A stretch of 64,000 nt of DNA from DASUPK01 sp963724665 (GCA_963724665.1 CAVRVH010000007.1:186001-250000); one strand, 5' to 3'. Counted from the first letter of the stretch, positions 25,164-34,799 are shown. The notes: generated by a model not told the origin, from the letters alone. Numbers and translations are program-made.

Positions 25164-26843
25164 ATGCGCGCCGCTGACGCAGTCATGGAGGCCCTCAAGG
25201 CCGAGGGCGTCGAGCACATCTTCGGGATTCCCGGCGGTGCGAACCTGCCGATCTACGACGCCGTCCACGACGCGGACCTCGTCCACATCCAGGCGCGTCA
25301 CGAGCAGGGTGCGGGCCACATGGCGGAGGGCTACGCCAAGGCCTCGGGTCGCGTTGGCGTCGCCTTTGCGACTTCAGGGCCCGGCGCCACCAACCTGGTC
25401 ACGCCGATCGCCGACGCGATCATGGACTCCGTCCCGACCGTCTTCATCACGGGGCAGGTCCGCACAGAGCTGATCGGCACCGACGGCTTCCAGGAGGCCG
25501 ACGTGAACGGCATCACGATGCCGATCGTCAAGCACAGCTTCATGGTCCAGGACCCTCGTCACGTCCCGGACTACATCCACGAGGCCTTCCACATCGCCTC
25601 GACCGGCCGGCCCGGCCCCGTCCTCGTCGACATCCCCCAGGACCTCTCCCGCGCCGACATCGACTACGAGCCGATCACGGACACGCCCAACCTGCCGGGC
25701 TACAAGCCCTCGACCGAGGGAAACATCAAGCAGATCCGGATCGCCGCGCGGGCGCTCGCCAATGCCCAGCGGCCGGTGATCTACGCGGGCGGCGGCGTGA
25801 TCAACGGCAATGCGTCGGAGGAGCTGCGCGACCTCTGCACTGCCGACAACTTCCCCGTCACCACCACGTTGATGGGCCTGGGCGGGTTCCCGGCAAGCCA
25901 TGAGCAGTGGCTCGGCATGCTGGGCATGCACGGCACCCGCACGGCGAATTACGCGATGGACAACGCGGACCTGATCGTCTGCGTCGGCGCCCGCTTCGAC
26001 GACCGGATCACGGGCAAGCTCTCCGAGTTCGCGCCTCGCGCCAAGTTCGTCCACATCGACATCGACCCGGCCGAGATCTCCAAGAACGTCCCGGCGCACA
26101 TCCCGATCGTCGGTGACGTCAAGGAGGTGCTGCCGAAGCTGGTCAAGGAGTACCGCGCCTCCCAGGCCGACCGTTCCCGGCTCGATCCGTGGTGGGAGCA
26201 GATCCGCGCCTGGCAGAAGGAATACCCGCTGCACTACGACGACTCCGAGGACGCCGAGATCAAGCCCCAGGCGATGGTCGAGGCGATGTTCCGCGCCACC
26301 GACGGCGACGCGATCATCACCTCGGACGTCGGGCAGCACCAGATGTGGGCGGCGCAGTACTACGGCTTCGACAAGCCGCGCCGCTGGATCAACTCCGGCG
26401 GCCTCGGGACGATGGGATTCGGCCTGCCGAGCGCGATCGGCGCGCAGGTGGCGCAGCCGGACGACACCGTGGTCTGCCTGGCCGGCGACGGCAGCCTGAT
26501 CATGACCTGCCAGGAGCTCGCCACCGCCGTCCGTCACGAGATCCCGGTCAAGGTCTTCCTGATGAACAACGGCTACTTCGGCATGGTCCGCCAGTGGCAG
26601 GAGCTCTTCTGGGACGGCCGCTACTCGTCCGTCGAGATGGGCCCGAGCCCCGACTGGGCGAAGCTGGCCGATGCCTTCGGCGCGAAGGGCATGCAGGTGG
26701 ACGACAAAAACGAGGTCGAGGGCGCGATGCGTGACGCGCTGGCCACCGAGGGGCCGGTGCTGCTCGACGTGCGCGTCACTCAGGAGGAGAACTGCTATCC
26801 GATGATCCCGGCTGGTGCCGCCGCCAGGGACATGGTGGGCTGA
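25164..26843 (+). CDS. ilvB: Acetolactate synthase large subunit
   Basis: IlvB condenses pyruvate with pyruvate or 2-oxobutyrate, the first common step to Val, Leu and Ile, with thiamine diphosphate and FAD. The start FGIPGGANLPIYDAV is followed by ARHEQGAGHMAEGYA with the catalytic Glu. AGDGSLIMTCQELATA and LMNNGYFGMVRQWQ form the thiamine-diphosphate GDG-N motif. VVGDVKEVL and AIGAQVAQPD lie in the central and C-terminal parts. 559 residues, normal. ilvN overlaps its stop (ATGA-type, base 26843). It appears to start from its own leaderless promoter. Confidence 0.96.
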   Translation: MRAADAVMEALKAEGVEHIFGIPGGANLPIYDAVHDADLVHIQARHEQGAGHMAEGYAKASGRVGVAFATSGPGATNLVTPIADAIMDSVPTVFITGQVRTELIGTDGFQEADVNGITMPIVKHSFMVQDPRHVPDYIHEAFHIASTGRPGPVLVDIPQDLSRADIDYEPITDTPNLPGYKPSTEGNIKQIRIAARALANAQRPVIYAGGGVINGNASEELRDLCTADNFPVTTTLMGLGGFPASHEQWLGMLGMHGTRTANYAMDNADLIVCVGARFDDRITGKLSEFAPRAKFVHIDIDPAEISKNVPAHIPIVGDVKEVLPKLVKEYRASQADRSRLDPWWEQIRAWQKEYPLHYDDSEDAEIKPQAMVEAMFRATDGDAIITSDVGQHQMWAAQYYGFDKPRRWINSGGLGTMGFGLPSAIGAQVAQPDDTVVCLAGDGSLIMTCQELATAVRHEIPVKVFLMNNGYFGMVRQWQELFWDGRYSSVEMGPSPDWAKLADAFGAKGMQVDDKNEVEGAMRDALATEGPVLLDVRVTQEENCYPMIPAGAAARDMVG

Positions 26844-27397
26844 TGGAAGCCGGAACCCCTGATCTGATCAAGCTCGAGGACCTCGACGCCGCCGCGGGCG
26901 CGCTCACCGGCCGCAAGCACGTCCTCTCGATCCTCGTCGAGAACCGCCCCGGCGTTCTCGCACGGATCGCCGGCCTGTTCAGCCGCCGGGGATTCAACAT
27001 CGACACCCTCGCGGTCGGCCCGACCGAGGATCCCGAGATCTCGCGCATCACCCTGACCGTCGACGGCGCGGTTCACCCGATCGACCAGGTCACCAAGCAG
27101 CTCCACAAGCTGGTCAACGTGATCAAGATCAGGGACATGGAGCCGGGCGAGACGATCGCCCGGGAAATGGCCCTGTTCAAGGTCTCGGCGCCGATCGAGA
27201 GCCGCGCCGAGATCATGCAGTTCGCCGAGATCTTCCGGGCCAAGATCGTCGACGTCTCGCGCCGCTCGCTGACCGTCGAGCTGACCGGCAGCGCCGACAA
27301 GATCGAGGCCTTCGAGCGGATGATCCGCCCCCACGGGCTGATCGAGATGGTCCGCACGGGCGAGATCGCGATCGCCCGGTCCAAGTCCGACAACTAG
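26843..27397 (+). CDS. ilvN: Acetolactate synthase small (regulatory) subunit
   Basis: IlvN gives valine feedback control to IlvB. The ACT domain begins after about 28 residues with HVLSILVENRPGVLARIAGL and FSRRGFNIDTLAVGPTEDPE. The C-terminal domain ends with GLIEMVRTGEIAIARSKS. At 184 residues it has a slightly longer N-terminus than most. It overlaps ilvB by one base. ilvC does not follow; the next gene is menF, and ilvC comes 7.4 kb later. Confidence 0.95.
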   Translation: MEAGTPDLIKLEDLDAAAGALTGRKHVLSILVENRPGVLARIAGLFSRRGFNIDTLAVGPTEDPEISRITLTVDGAVHPIDQVTKQLHKLVNVIKIRDMEPGETIAREMALFKVSAPIESRAEIMQFAEIFRAKIVDVSRRSLTVELTGSADKIEAFERMIRPHGLIEMVRTGEIAIARSKSDN

Positions 27398-27404
27398 GGC
27401 GCCG

Positions 27405-28802
27405 GTGAGCGTCGCCCTCGACGCCGGATCGCTCCTCTCACTGTTCGGGAGCGCGGTGTCCAGTGCGCCGGAGGGCCGTCTCGCTTCCGCAACGGTTGAG
27501 CTCGACGAGTCCGTTGACCCGACGGCCATCGCCGCGGGCTCGAGGCTCGCCTCGGACCGGTGGTTCTGCTGGGAGCAACCCGACCGGGACTTTGCGATCG
27601 CCGGACTCGGCACGGCCGCGGAGGTGGTGAGCAGGGGTCCCGACCGGTTCGCGGATCTCGCCGCCGGTTGCTCGCGCGCCGCCCACGATCGCGTGGCGGA
27701 GGAGCCGGTCGGATTGCCGGCAGGTGCCGGACCTGTCTGGTCCACGGGGCTCGCGTTCGCCCCTGAGGGGGGCGGATCCCCGATCTGGTCATCGCTCCCG
27801 CCGGCGCTCGCCGTTCTTCCTGAGATTGCGATCGCCCGTAGCGACGGGCGGAGCTTCCTCACCGTCTCCACGGTCCGGACACCGGGCGAGAACACCAGCG
27901 AAACGAGTGCCAGGATCGCGGGGCGCCTCGCGTCATTGCGCTCGGCGCCACTGACGCCAGCCGATCCGCACCCGAGCTCGGCCACCGCGATCTCGGGCCG
28001 TTACCCACCGGAGCGCTACGAGGAGATCGTGGCGACCGCGGTCGAGCGGATCCGCGCAGGCGAGGCGGACAAGGTGGTCCTCGCCCGCGAGCTGACCGTC
28101 GAGGCCCCGGCTGCGATCGACCCGGCCACCAAGCTCGGTGCCCTGCGCGACCTCTTCCCGTCGTGCTTCTGCTTCTGCTTCGGCTCACCCGAGGCGGCCT
28201 TCATCGGCGCGAGCCCGGAGCTCCTGGTCAGGCGCTCCGGGGCGGTCGCGGCGACGGTCGCCCTCGCCGGCACAACCGGGCGCAGCGCCGACCCCGCCGT
28301 CGACGATCACCTCGGCGAGGCGATGATGCGCAGCCCGAAGGTCCGAGAGGAACACGGCATCGTCGTGCGTCGCATCGAGCGCACACTGCGCGCCCACTCC
28401 GTCTGGGTGCACGCCGAGGGGGAGCCGTTCGTGGTCAAGGTGGGAAACCTCCAGCACCTGGCCACCCCGATCCGCGCACAACTGGCCGAGTCCCACAGCG
28501 CGATCGAGCTGGCGGGCTATCTACATCCGACTCCTGCGATCGGCGGCGAGCCGCGCAAACCCGCACTCGCCTTGATCGACGAGCTCGAGGGGATCGACCG
28601 CGGCTGGTACACCGGCCCGGTTGGCTGGATGGACACCGCCGAGGATGGTGAGTTCTGCGTCGGGCTGCGGTCGGCCCTGCTCCGCGACCGCGAGGCTCAC
28701 CTGTTCGCAGGCTGCGGAATCGTCGCCGACTCAGAGCCTGACGCCGAGCTTCAGGAGTCCGAGCTCAAGTTCGAGGTGTTGCTGCCGCTGCTATCCGGCT
28801 GA
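27405..28802 (+). CDS. menF: Isochorismate synthase (menaquinone pathway)
   Basis: MenF converts chorismate to isochorismate, the entry step to menaquinone. The chorismate-binding domain occupies the last 260 residues: ERIRAGEADKVVLARELTV, ELLVRRSGAVAATVALAGTT, KVREEHGIVVRRIERTL and LHPTPAIGGEPRKPALALID. The residue pattern fits isochorismate synthase rather than anthranilate synthase. Odd: the usual hydrophobic strand reads SCFCFCFGSPEAAF with three cysteines. GTG at 27405, seven bases after ilvN. Its 3' end overlaps menD on the other strand by 38 bp. A siderophore isochorismate synthase is an alternative, but menD, C, A, B and E sit beside it. Confidence 0.9.
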   Translation: MSVALDAGSLLSLFGSAVSSAPEGRLASATVELDESVDPTAIAAGSRLASDRWFCWEQPDRDFAIAGLGTAAEVVSRGPDRFADLAAGCSRAAHDRVAEEPVGLPAGAGPVWSTGLAFAPEGGGSPIWSSLPPALAVLPEIAIARSDGRSFLTVSTVRTPGENTSETSARIAGRLASLRSAPLTPADPHPSSATAISGRYPPERYEEIVATAVERIRAGEADKVVLARELTVEAPAAIDPATKLGALRDLFPSCFCFCFGSPEAAFIGASPELLVRRSGAVAATVALAGTTGRSADPAVDDHLGEAMMRSPKVREEHGIVVRRIERTLRAHSVWVHAEGEPFVVKVGNLQHLATPIRAQLAESHSAIELAGYLHPTPAIGGEPRKPALALIDELEGIDRGWYTGPVGWMDTAEDGEFCVGLRSALLRDREAHLFAGCGIVADSEPDAELQESELKFEVLLPLLSG

Positions 28803-30531
28803 GCTCCCGGTGCAGCTCCAGATTCCGTTCCCGATCGGTGCGGATCACGATCATCCTCGCGTCTCCGGCCAGCGCCTCGTCGAGCTCCGCGGGCTTCTCG
28901 GGGAGCGCAGCGGTCAGCCCGAAGAGCTCCGCCGCAGCGACCGGATCGAGCCCACTCGGTGTGCCCAGCAGGGCCTCGAACTCCGGCTCCTCCATCGCCT
29001 CTGCCTGGGGAAGGAAGTGAAAGATGCCCCCGCCCGCGTTGTCGATCACGATCAGGCGGAGGTGATCCGCCCGTCGTGCCGCGGCAAGGCCGCCGAGGTC
29101 GTGAAGGAGGGCCAAGTCACCGAGGACCACCCAGGTCCGGGCGCCGCTCCCCGTCGCGAGGCCGGCTGACGTCGAGACCTGTCCGTCGATGCCGTTCGCA
29201 CCGCGGTTTGATGCGATGCGCACGCCCTCTGGGCCGGGGCGGAGGAATGCCTCTAGGTCGCGCACGGGCATGCTGGAAGCCGCGAGGACCGAGTCCCCGT
29301 CGCGGAGCGCCTGGCCGAGCGCGGTCCAGACGCCGGGCTCGCTGAGCTCGTCGAGCTCCCGCAGGCGCCCGTCGACGGCATCCCGCACGGCGGCATCGGC
29401 ATCGATCCATCCGGAGGCAAAGGGGGAGCCGGCGACCGCGCTGGCGCCCGGACGGAGGCGGGCCAGCCTCTCGGTGAGAGCGCGGGCCGTGACACTCGGG
29501 TCGGCTCGGACAATCACCTCGGCACGCCGGGTGGGCTCGCGCCAGTCGCCGGCGGGGTCGATCACGATCTGCTCGAGTCCTTCGATTGCGGAGAGCCACT
29601 GGCGGAGGGGCTTACTGGTCGGCAGATCGCCGACGCGAACGATCAGCTCTGGCTCGAGGGCGGCCGGGCGGTCGCGGGCGATGTGGTCGTACGTGGAGAC
29701 CACCAGCGAGCGGTCATGAGGGCCGCGACGGAGCTGAGAGGTGGGCTCGGCGAGGATCGGATAGCCGGCGGCGGCAGCCAGGGCGGAGGCCGGCTCGGCA
29801 AGCGCCGGGCTCATCTGCCGGCCGGCAACGATCAGGCCGCGGGGGATGGACTCGATTTGTTCTGCAAGCCGATCGAGCAGCGCCTCGTCGGCTCGCGGAA
29901 CCGCGACGGAGACGCTGTTCAGCGGCGCCTCGCCTCGCCCCTCGAGCGCCAAAGGATCGGTGGCCGTGACCGCACCCTCCTCGGGGATCGGCGCGAGAGG
30001 CTCGCGCCAGGGCACGTTGAGGTGGATGGGCCCGGGCCGAGGGTCGCCGATCGCCGCGGCATAAGCGCGACAGGCCACCGCCCTGAAATGCAGGAGCCCG
30101 TCGTCATCCGCCTCGTGAGTCCCGACCTCGCAGAACCAGCGCACCGCATCGCCGTAGAGCTTGAGCTGGTCGATTGTCTGCCCGGCGCCGATGTCCCGGA
30201 GCTCCGGCGGGCGATCGGCGGTCAGCACGATCAGGGGCACACTCGCCTCATCAGCCTCCACGACCGCCGGGTGAAGATTGGCCGCGGCGGACCCCGACGT
30301 GCAGAGGACCACCGCCGGCTTCGCCGTCGCGAGCCCCGTACCGAGTGCGAAGAAGCCCGCGCTGCGCTCGTCGAGGATGACGGTGACGTCGATTCCGGGT
30401 TGACGCCATAGGGCAACAGCGAGGGGCGTCGAGCGTGAGCCGGGTGAGATGACTGCGCGCTCGGCTCCCAAACGCGCGAGCTCCTCCGCCATCGCGGAGG
30501 CGAGCGCCGTATTGCGGTTGGTCGGATCCAC
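28765..30531 (-). CDS. menD: 2-succinyl-5-enolpyruvyl-6-hydroxy-3-cyclohexene-1-carboxylate synthase
   Basis: MenD joins isochorismate and 2-oxoglutarate with thiamine diphosphate. Residues about 5-200 contain TALASAMAEELARLGAERAV, ISPGSRSTPLAVAL and VLTADRPPELRDIGAGQTID. The thiamine-diphosphate domain has WVVLGDLALLHDLGG and VIDNAGGGIFHFLPQ. The GTG at 30531 is 17 nt after the menC stop and gives VDPTNRNTALAS, which fits family starts. The much longer open frame upstream runs through menC and is not real. Likely co-transcribed with menC. It overlaps menF by 38 bp, tail to tail. Confidence 0.93.
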   Translation of the reverse strand: MDPTNRNTALASAMAEELARLGAERAVISPGSRSTPLAVALWRQPGIDVTVILDERSAGFFALGTGLATAKPAVVLCTSGSAAANLHPAVVEADEASVPLIVLTADRPPELRDIGAGQTIDQLKLYGDAVRWFCEVGTHEADDDGLLHFRAVACRAYAAAIGDPRPGPIHLNVPWREPLAPIPEEGAVTATDPLALEGRGEAPLNSVSVAVPRADEALLDRLAEQIESIPRGLIVAGRQMSPALAEPASALAAAAGYPILAEPTSQLRRGPHDRSLVVSTYDHIARDRPAALEPELIVRVGDLPTSKPLRQWLSAIEGLEQIVIDPAGDWREPTRRAEVIVRADPSVTARALTERLARLRPGASAVAGSPFASGWIDADAAVRDAVDGRLRELDELSEPGVWTALGQALRDGDSVLAASSMPVRDLEAFLRPGPEGVRIASNRGANGIDGQVSTSAGLATGSGARTWVVLGDLALLHDLGGLAAARRADHLRLIVIDNAGGGIFHFLPQAEAMEEPEFEALLGTPSGLDPVAAAELFGLTAALPEKPAELDEALAGDARMIVIRTDRERNLELHRELSRIAAAATPRT

Positions 30532-30547
30532 CGCTGCGAACCGTAGA

Positions 30548-31630
30548 TCAGCGGAGCCTGCGTGCCGCAAGCGCCTCTTCGTCCAGCTCCACGCCGAGGC
30601 CGGGGTGTTCGTCGAGCAGGAGCCGATCGCCGTCGGCTTCGGGCCCACGCCCGATCGACTCCGAGAAGAGCCGCTCCGTGGCGAGGCCGTGGGCGACTCC
30701 GGCGTCGCCGTTCTTCGTCCGCAGGGCCTGCACGGCATGCGCTGCCGCCGAGATGCCGACCGGCCCCTCGAGCGCGCTCGAGAGATAGGTGGGGATCACC
30801 TCCGCGATCTCGAGCGCAGCACCGAGGCCGCCAACCTTCGCCACCTTGACGGCGGCCACCTCACACGCCCTGAGCTGCTGTGCGCGACGGGCGTCGAAGG
30901 GGGACACGAGGCTCTCATCGGCCGCGATCCGCACCTCGACCCGCCGGTGCAACTCGACCATCTGCTCGAAGGTGCCGACCGGCTGCTCGGCGAGCTCGAT
31001 GTCGTGACGGTTGAGTGCGCTCAGTCGCTCCGCCGCCTCCGCGACATCCCAGGCTCCGTTGGCGTCCACCCGGATCACGGCTCCTGGTCCCAGCGTGTCC
31101 CGCACGGTCGCGACCTGAGTGACGTCTCCGGGCAGGCCAACCTTCAGCTTGAACGTGTGGAAGCCGAGAGCGGACCAGTCTTCGGCCATCGCCCGCGTGG
31201 ACGACGGGTTGGCCGCCGGCAGGGTGGCATTGCAGACGACGGGATTGGCCTCGGTGGCCCCGAGCAATCGCCAAACCGGATCGCCGGTCGCCCTGCCGAC
31301 GAGATCGTGAATCGCGATGTCCACAGCGGCGAGGGCCTGGGCCGATGCGCCGCGGTTGCGGCAGCGGGCGATCGCCGACCAGATTCGCCCGGGATCGACG
31401 CCCCCATCGAGCAGAGCCGGCCAACAACGTCCGCGGATCTCGGCCGCGATCGCGTCGATGCCAATGCCGCCACGCAGGGTGAGCGCGGTGGTCTCGCCCA
31501 GGCCCTCGATTCCTTCGCCGCGAATTCGGACCAGGAGCAGCTCCCGCTCATGGATCTCTCCGCGCGCCGTCACATAGGGATTGCGAAACGGCAGGGAGTA
31601 CGGGATGACCTCCAACTCCTCCAGCAGCAT
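30548..31630 (-). CDS. menC: o-Succinylbenzoate synthase
   Basis: MenC dehydrates SHCHC to o-succinylbenzoate. It is an enolase-superfamily member: the catalytic lysines are in FHTFKLKVGLPG (K-X-K), the metal ligands are in IRVDANGAW, ELAEQPV and IAADESLV, and the second lysine is in AAVKVAKVGGLG. The 360-residue length fits. The N-terminal capping domain starts MLLEELEVIPYSLPF. Because enolase-family members change function easily, the men neighbours (menD downstream, menA upstream) decide the call over N-succinylamino acid racemase. Confidence 0.9.
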   Translation of the reverse strand: MLLEELEVIPYSLPFRNPYVTARGEIHERELLLVRIRGEGIEGLGETTALTLRGGIGIDAIAAEIRGRCWPALLDGGVDPGRIWSAIARCRNRGASAQALAAVDIAIHDLVGRATGDPVWRLLGATEANPVVCNATLPAANPSSTRAMAEDWSALGFHTFKLKVGLPGDVTQVATVRDTLGPGAVIRVDANGAWDVAEAAERLSALNRHDIELAEQPVGTFEQMVELHRRVEVRIAADESLVSPFDARRAQQLRACEVAAVKVAKVGGLGAALEIAEVIPTYLSSALEGPVGISAAAHAVQALRTKNGDAGVAHGLATERLFSESIGRGPEADGDRLLLDEHPGLGVELDEEALAARRLR

Positions 31631-31639
31631 GTGGCGACT

Positions 31640-32521
31640 CTACGCCGCGATCAAAAGCCCGGCGGACACCGTCAGGCTGAAGATGCCGAGCAGGGCGCCG
31701 GTACCGGCGAGCGCGCCATTCAGGGCCGGGCCATCGGTCCGATTGAGGACTGCCCGTGCCGGCTTCAGCGCCAGGGGCGCGGAGACCAAACCGAGCAGTG
31801 CCCACCAAGGACCTCCGTGGCTTGTCACGGTCCCGAGCAGGCACCCATAGGCCGCGACGACGAGTCCCACATAGAGGCTCCGGGCACCCTGCCGCCCAAG
31901 CCGCACGGCGAGTGTGTTCTTCCCAGCGCGGCGATCGGTGTCGATGTCGCGGACGTTGTTGACGACCAGGATCGCGGTCGCGAGGCAGCCAACCGCGACG
32001 GAGAGGCCGAACGGCAACCAGTCGAGCCGTTCGAGCTGGACGTAGTAGGAGCCGTTCACCGCGACCAGGCCGAAGAAGAGGAAGACGAAGACCTCACCTA
32101 ACCCGGCGTATCCGTACGGACGAGGACCCCCGGTGTAGAGGACGCCGGCGGCGATCGAGGCGACTCCCACGGCGATGATGATCCAGCCGGCGACGGTGGC
32201 GAGATAGATGCCGGCGGCGACGGCGATCCCGAAGGCAAGCCAGGTGGCGATCAGGACGCTGCGCGGCGCGACCAGACCCGCGGAGGTCACCCGCACGGGG
32301 CCCAGCCTCTCGACCGTATCCGCGCCGCGCTTTGCGTCCGAATAGTCGTTGGCCAGGTTCGTCCCGATCTGGATGAAGATCGACCCGATCAGCGCCGCGA
32401 CGAAGGCCCAGGGACGCCGCAGGTCGCCATGGTGCTCAATCGCGGCCGCTGTCCCGACCAGCACGGGAGCGATCGCCGCCGGCAACGTCCGCGGACGCGC
32501 CGCCATCAGCCAGATCCTCAA
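31640..32521 (-). CDS. menA: 1,4-Dihydroxy-2-naphthoate polyprenyltransferase
   Basis: MenA attaches the prenyl chain to DHNA in the membrane. It is a UbiA-family protein with nine hydrophobic segments. The first aspartate-rich motif is NLANDYSDAKRGAD and the second is NNVRDIDTDRRAGKNTLAVR. 293 residues. The start is TTG at 32521, one base after the menB stop, so the two are coupled; an ATG six codons later is the alternative. menC follows 9 bases after its stop. Confidence 0.93.
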   Translation of the reverse strand: MRIWLMAARPRTLPAAIAPVLVGTAAAIEHHGDLRRPWAFVAALIGSIFIQIGTNLANDYSDAKRGADTVERLGPVRVTSAGLVAPRSVLIATWLAFGIAVAAGIYLATVAGWIIIAVGVASIAAGVLYTGGPRPYGYAGLGEVFVFLFFGLVAVNGSYYVQLERLDWLPFGLSVAVGCLATAILVVNNVRDIDTDRRAGKNTLAVRLGRQGARSLYVGLVVAAYGCLLGTVTSHGGPWWALLGLVSAPLALKPARAVLNRTDGPALNGALAGTGALLGIFSLTVSAGLLIAA

Positions 32522-32522
32522 G

Positions 32523-33425
32523 TCAGGGCCTCTTCGGGTATTTGGAGAAGTCCGGGCTGCGCCCCTCCTGATAGGCGTTGCGGCCCTCCTGGCCCTCCTC
32601 CGTCATGTAGAAGAGCAGCGTCGCGTCGTGGGAGAGCTGCTGAATGCCGGCCAGGCCGTCCTCGGTGGCGTTGAAGCTCGACTTGAGCAGCCGCAGCGAG
32701 AGGGGGGAGAGGGCGGCCATCTCGCGGCACCACGCGACCGTCTCCCGCTCGAGGTCGGCGAGCGGGAAGACGGCGTTGACCAGGCCCATATCGAGGGCCT
32801 CCCGGGCGTCATAGAGCCGGGAGAGGAACCAGATCTCCTTCGCCTTCTTGACCCCGATGTTGCGTTCCAGGAGGGATGCGCCGAAGCCGCCGTCGAAGCT
32901 CCCGACCCGCGGCCCGGTCTGGCCGAAGACGGCGTTGTCGCCGGCGATCGTCAGATCGCAGACCAGATGAAGGATGTGGCCGCCGCCCACGGCGTAGCCG
33001 GCCACCATCGCCACCACCGGCTTGGGCAACCGCCGGATCTGGACGTGGAGGTCGCCGACGTCGAGCCTGCCGACCCCCTGCTTCGCAACCTCGTCGTCGC
33101 CGATGTAGCCGTCGTCGCCCCGGATCCGCTGGTCGCCGCCGGAGCAGAACGCCTCGTCACCTGCGCCGGTGAAGATGATCGCCGCGACCTCGGTGTCGTC
33201 GCGGGCCCGAGTGAACGCGTCGCGGAGCTCGGCGAGCGTCGGCGGCCGGAACGCGTTGTGCACCTCCGGCCGATTGATGGAGATCTTCGCGATCGCGTCG
33301 CCCCGCTCGTACAGGATGTCCTCGTACTCGCCCTCGGCGCGCCATTCGATCGGCGCGTAGAGCTGTTCCTCGGGAGGCGCGTCTTTGTGGCGTTGCGGCA
33401 CGGCGGCAACCATAGCCAGGCCCAA
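32523..33425 (-). CDS. menB: 1,4-Dihydroxy-2-naphthoyl-CoA synthase
   Basis: MenB closes the second ring from o-succinylbenzoyl-CoA (crotonase fold). Residues about 66-80, HNAFRPPTLAELRDAF, and AFCSGGDQRIRGDDGYIG with the MenB-specific loop are present. VAGYAVGGGHILHLVCDLTI and GQTGPRVGSFDGGFG form the oxyanion hole and active-site region. It ends GRSPDFSKYPKRP as MenB does. The TTG at 33425 or the ATG at 33413 is the start. It is divergent from menE with a 20-bp gap, so both promoters overlap. Confidence 0.95.
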   Translation of the reverse strand: MGLAMVAAVPQRHKDAPPEEQLYAPIEWRAEGEYEDILYERGDAIAKISINRPEVHNAFRPPTLAELRDAFTRARDDTEVAAIIFTGAGDEAFCSGGDQRIRGDDGYIGDDEVAKQGVGRLDVGDLHVQIRRLPKPVVAMVAGYAVGGGHILHLVCDLTIAGDNAVFGQTGPRVGSFDGGFGASLLERNIGVKKAKEIWFLSRLYDAREALDMGLVNAVFPLADLERETVAWCREMAALSPLSLRLLKSSFNATEDGLAGIQQLSHDATLLFYMTEEGQEGRNAYQEGRSPDFSKYPKRP

Positions 33426-33432
33426 TCCCTTT

Positions 33433-33438
33433 TAGGCT
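33433..33438 (+). promoter_or_regulatory. -10 box of menE
   Basis: TAGGCT is exactly 7 nt before the menE GTG. It lies in the 20-bp divergent gap with menB, where the reverse strand carries TAAAAG. Confidence 0.45.
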
Positions 33439-33445
33439 TGCGGGC

Positions 33446-34786
33446 GTGAAGCTCGACAACTGGCTCGCGCAGCGGGCTCAGAGCTGTCCCGAGCGACCCG
33501 CGCTGGTCACGGAGGCGTCCAGCGTGACCTATGCGGAGCTCGAGGCGGAGGCGACCTGGGTGGCGCGCCGGCTCGCGGCATTCGGGGTGCGAAGGGAGGG
33601 AATCGCGGCGCTCACGATGAGCCCTCGCCGCGAGGAGGTGGTGCTCCTTCACGCCCTGATGAAGCTGGGCGCTGTTGCGCTTCCCCTCAGCCCGCAGCTG
33701 ACCGAGGCCGAGCGCAGCGCGGTGCTCGCAGCAGAACGCCCGGCGGTGGACTTGAACGATGCCGCCGAGCTGACCCAGACCGAGGCGGACCTGCCGCTCC
33801 TCGGCGAGCACGACATGGACGACCTGCAGTGCCGGATCCTGACGAGCGGGACGTCGGGAGCTCCGCGCCCGGTCGATCTGACCTACGGGAACTTCCTCTT
33901 CAGCGCGGTCGGCTCGGCGTTCAACATCGGCGTAGAGCCTGAGGACCGCTGGCTCTGCTGCCTGCCCCTCAGCCACGTCGCGGGGCTCTCGATCATCCTG
34001 CGCTCCGTCATCTACGGCACCACTGCGGTGCTGCTGGACGGCTTCGACACCGAGCAGGTGGCGAGCACCCTCGTCAGCGGCGAGATCAGCCTGCTGTCTC
34101 TGGTCCCGACCCAGCTGAACAGGCTGCTCGAAGCGGGGGCTGACCTATCGCGGCCCCGGGCGATCCTGATCGGGGGCGGGCCCGTCCCGGAGGACGCCCT
34201 GCGAGCGGCGCTCGATCGAGGCGCGACCGTCGTCCAGACCTACGGCCTGACCGAGACCTGTTCACAGGTGACGACGCTCGCCCCGGCGGACGCCGAGCGC
34301 AAGGTGGGTTCCGCCGGCCGGCCCCTGCTCACCTCCCACGTGCGGATCGAGGATGGCGAGATCCTCGTTCAGGGCCCGACGGTCTCCCGGCCCGCAATCG
34401 ATCCGGACGGCTGGCTCCACACCGGCGACCTCGGTCACATCGACGACGAGGGATTCCTCTACGTCACCAGCCGCCGCAGCGAGGTGATCGTCACGGGCGG
34501 CGAGAACGTGATGCCGGCGGAGGTCGAGGCGGTTCTGCTCTCGCATCCCGCCGTCGCGGACGCCGCCGTCCTGGGCCGCCCCGATCCGGAATGGCAGGAA
34601 GCGGTCTGCGCGCTGGTGGTGGTCGCCGATGGAAACGATCCGAGTGAGGAGGAGCTTCGGACCCATTGCTCCGAGGCGCTCGCGCCGTACAAGGTCCCGA
34701 AGCAGGTGGATTTCGTCTCGAGCCTGCCCCGTACGGGATCAGGGAAGCTCCTCCGCGGCCAGTTGCCGGAACCTGCGCCCCGCTAG
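33446..34786 (+). CDS. menE: o-Succinylbenzoate-CoA ligase
   Basis: MenE activates o-succinylbenzoate with ATP and CoA (ANL superfamily). The P-loop is ILTSGTSGAPRPVDLTYGNF near residue 130. The adenylate motif is VVQTYGLTETCSQVT, followed by GWLHTGDLGHIDDEGFLYV. The hinge is SRRSEVIVTGGENVMPAEVE. The final catalytic Lys is in RTGSGKLLRG. 446 residues, typical. It follows a short divergent region with menB. ilvC follows after 13 bases. Confidence 0.92.
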   Translation: MKLDNWLAQRAQSCPERPALVTEASSVTYAELEAEATWVARRLAAFGVRREGIAALTMSPRREEVVLLHALMKLGAVALPLSPQLTEAERSAVLAAERPAVDLNDAAELTQTEADLPLLGEHDMDDLQCRILTSGTSGAPRPVDLTYGNFLFSAVGSAFNIGVEPEDRWLCCLPLSHVAGLSIILRSVIYGTTAVLLDGFDTEQVASTLVSGEISLLSLVPTQLNRLLEAGADLSRPRAILIGGGPVPEDALRAALDRGATVVQTYGLTETCSQVTTLAPADAERKVGSAGRPLLTSHVRIEDGEILVQGPTVSRPAIDPDGWLHTGDLGHIDDEGFLYVTSRRSEVIVTGGENVMPAEVEAVLLSHPAVADAAVLGRPDPEWQEAVCALVVVADGNDPSEEELRTHCSEALAPYKVPKQVDFVSSLPRTGSGKLLRGQLPEPAPR

Positions 34787-34789
34787 CAT
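34784..34789 (+). promoter_or_regulatory. -10 box of ilvC
   Basis: TAGCAT is 10 nt before the ilvC ATG. Its TAG is the menE stop codon. Confidence 0.4.
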
Positions 34790-34799
34790 CCGCCGCCGC

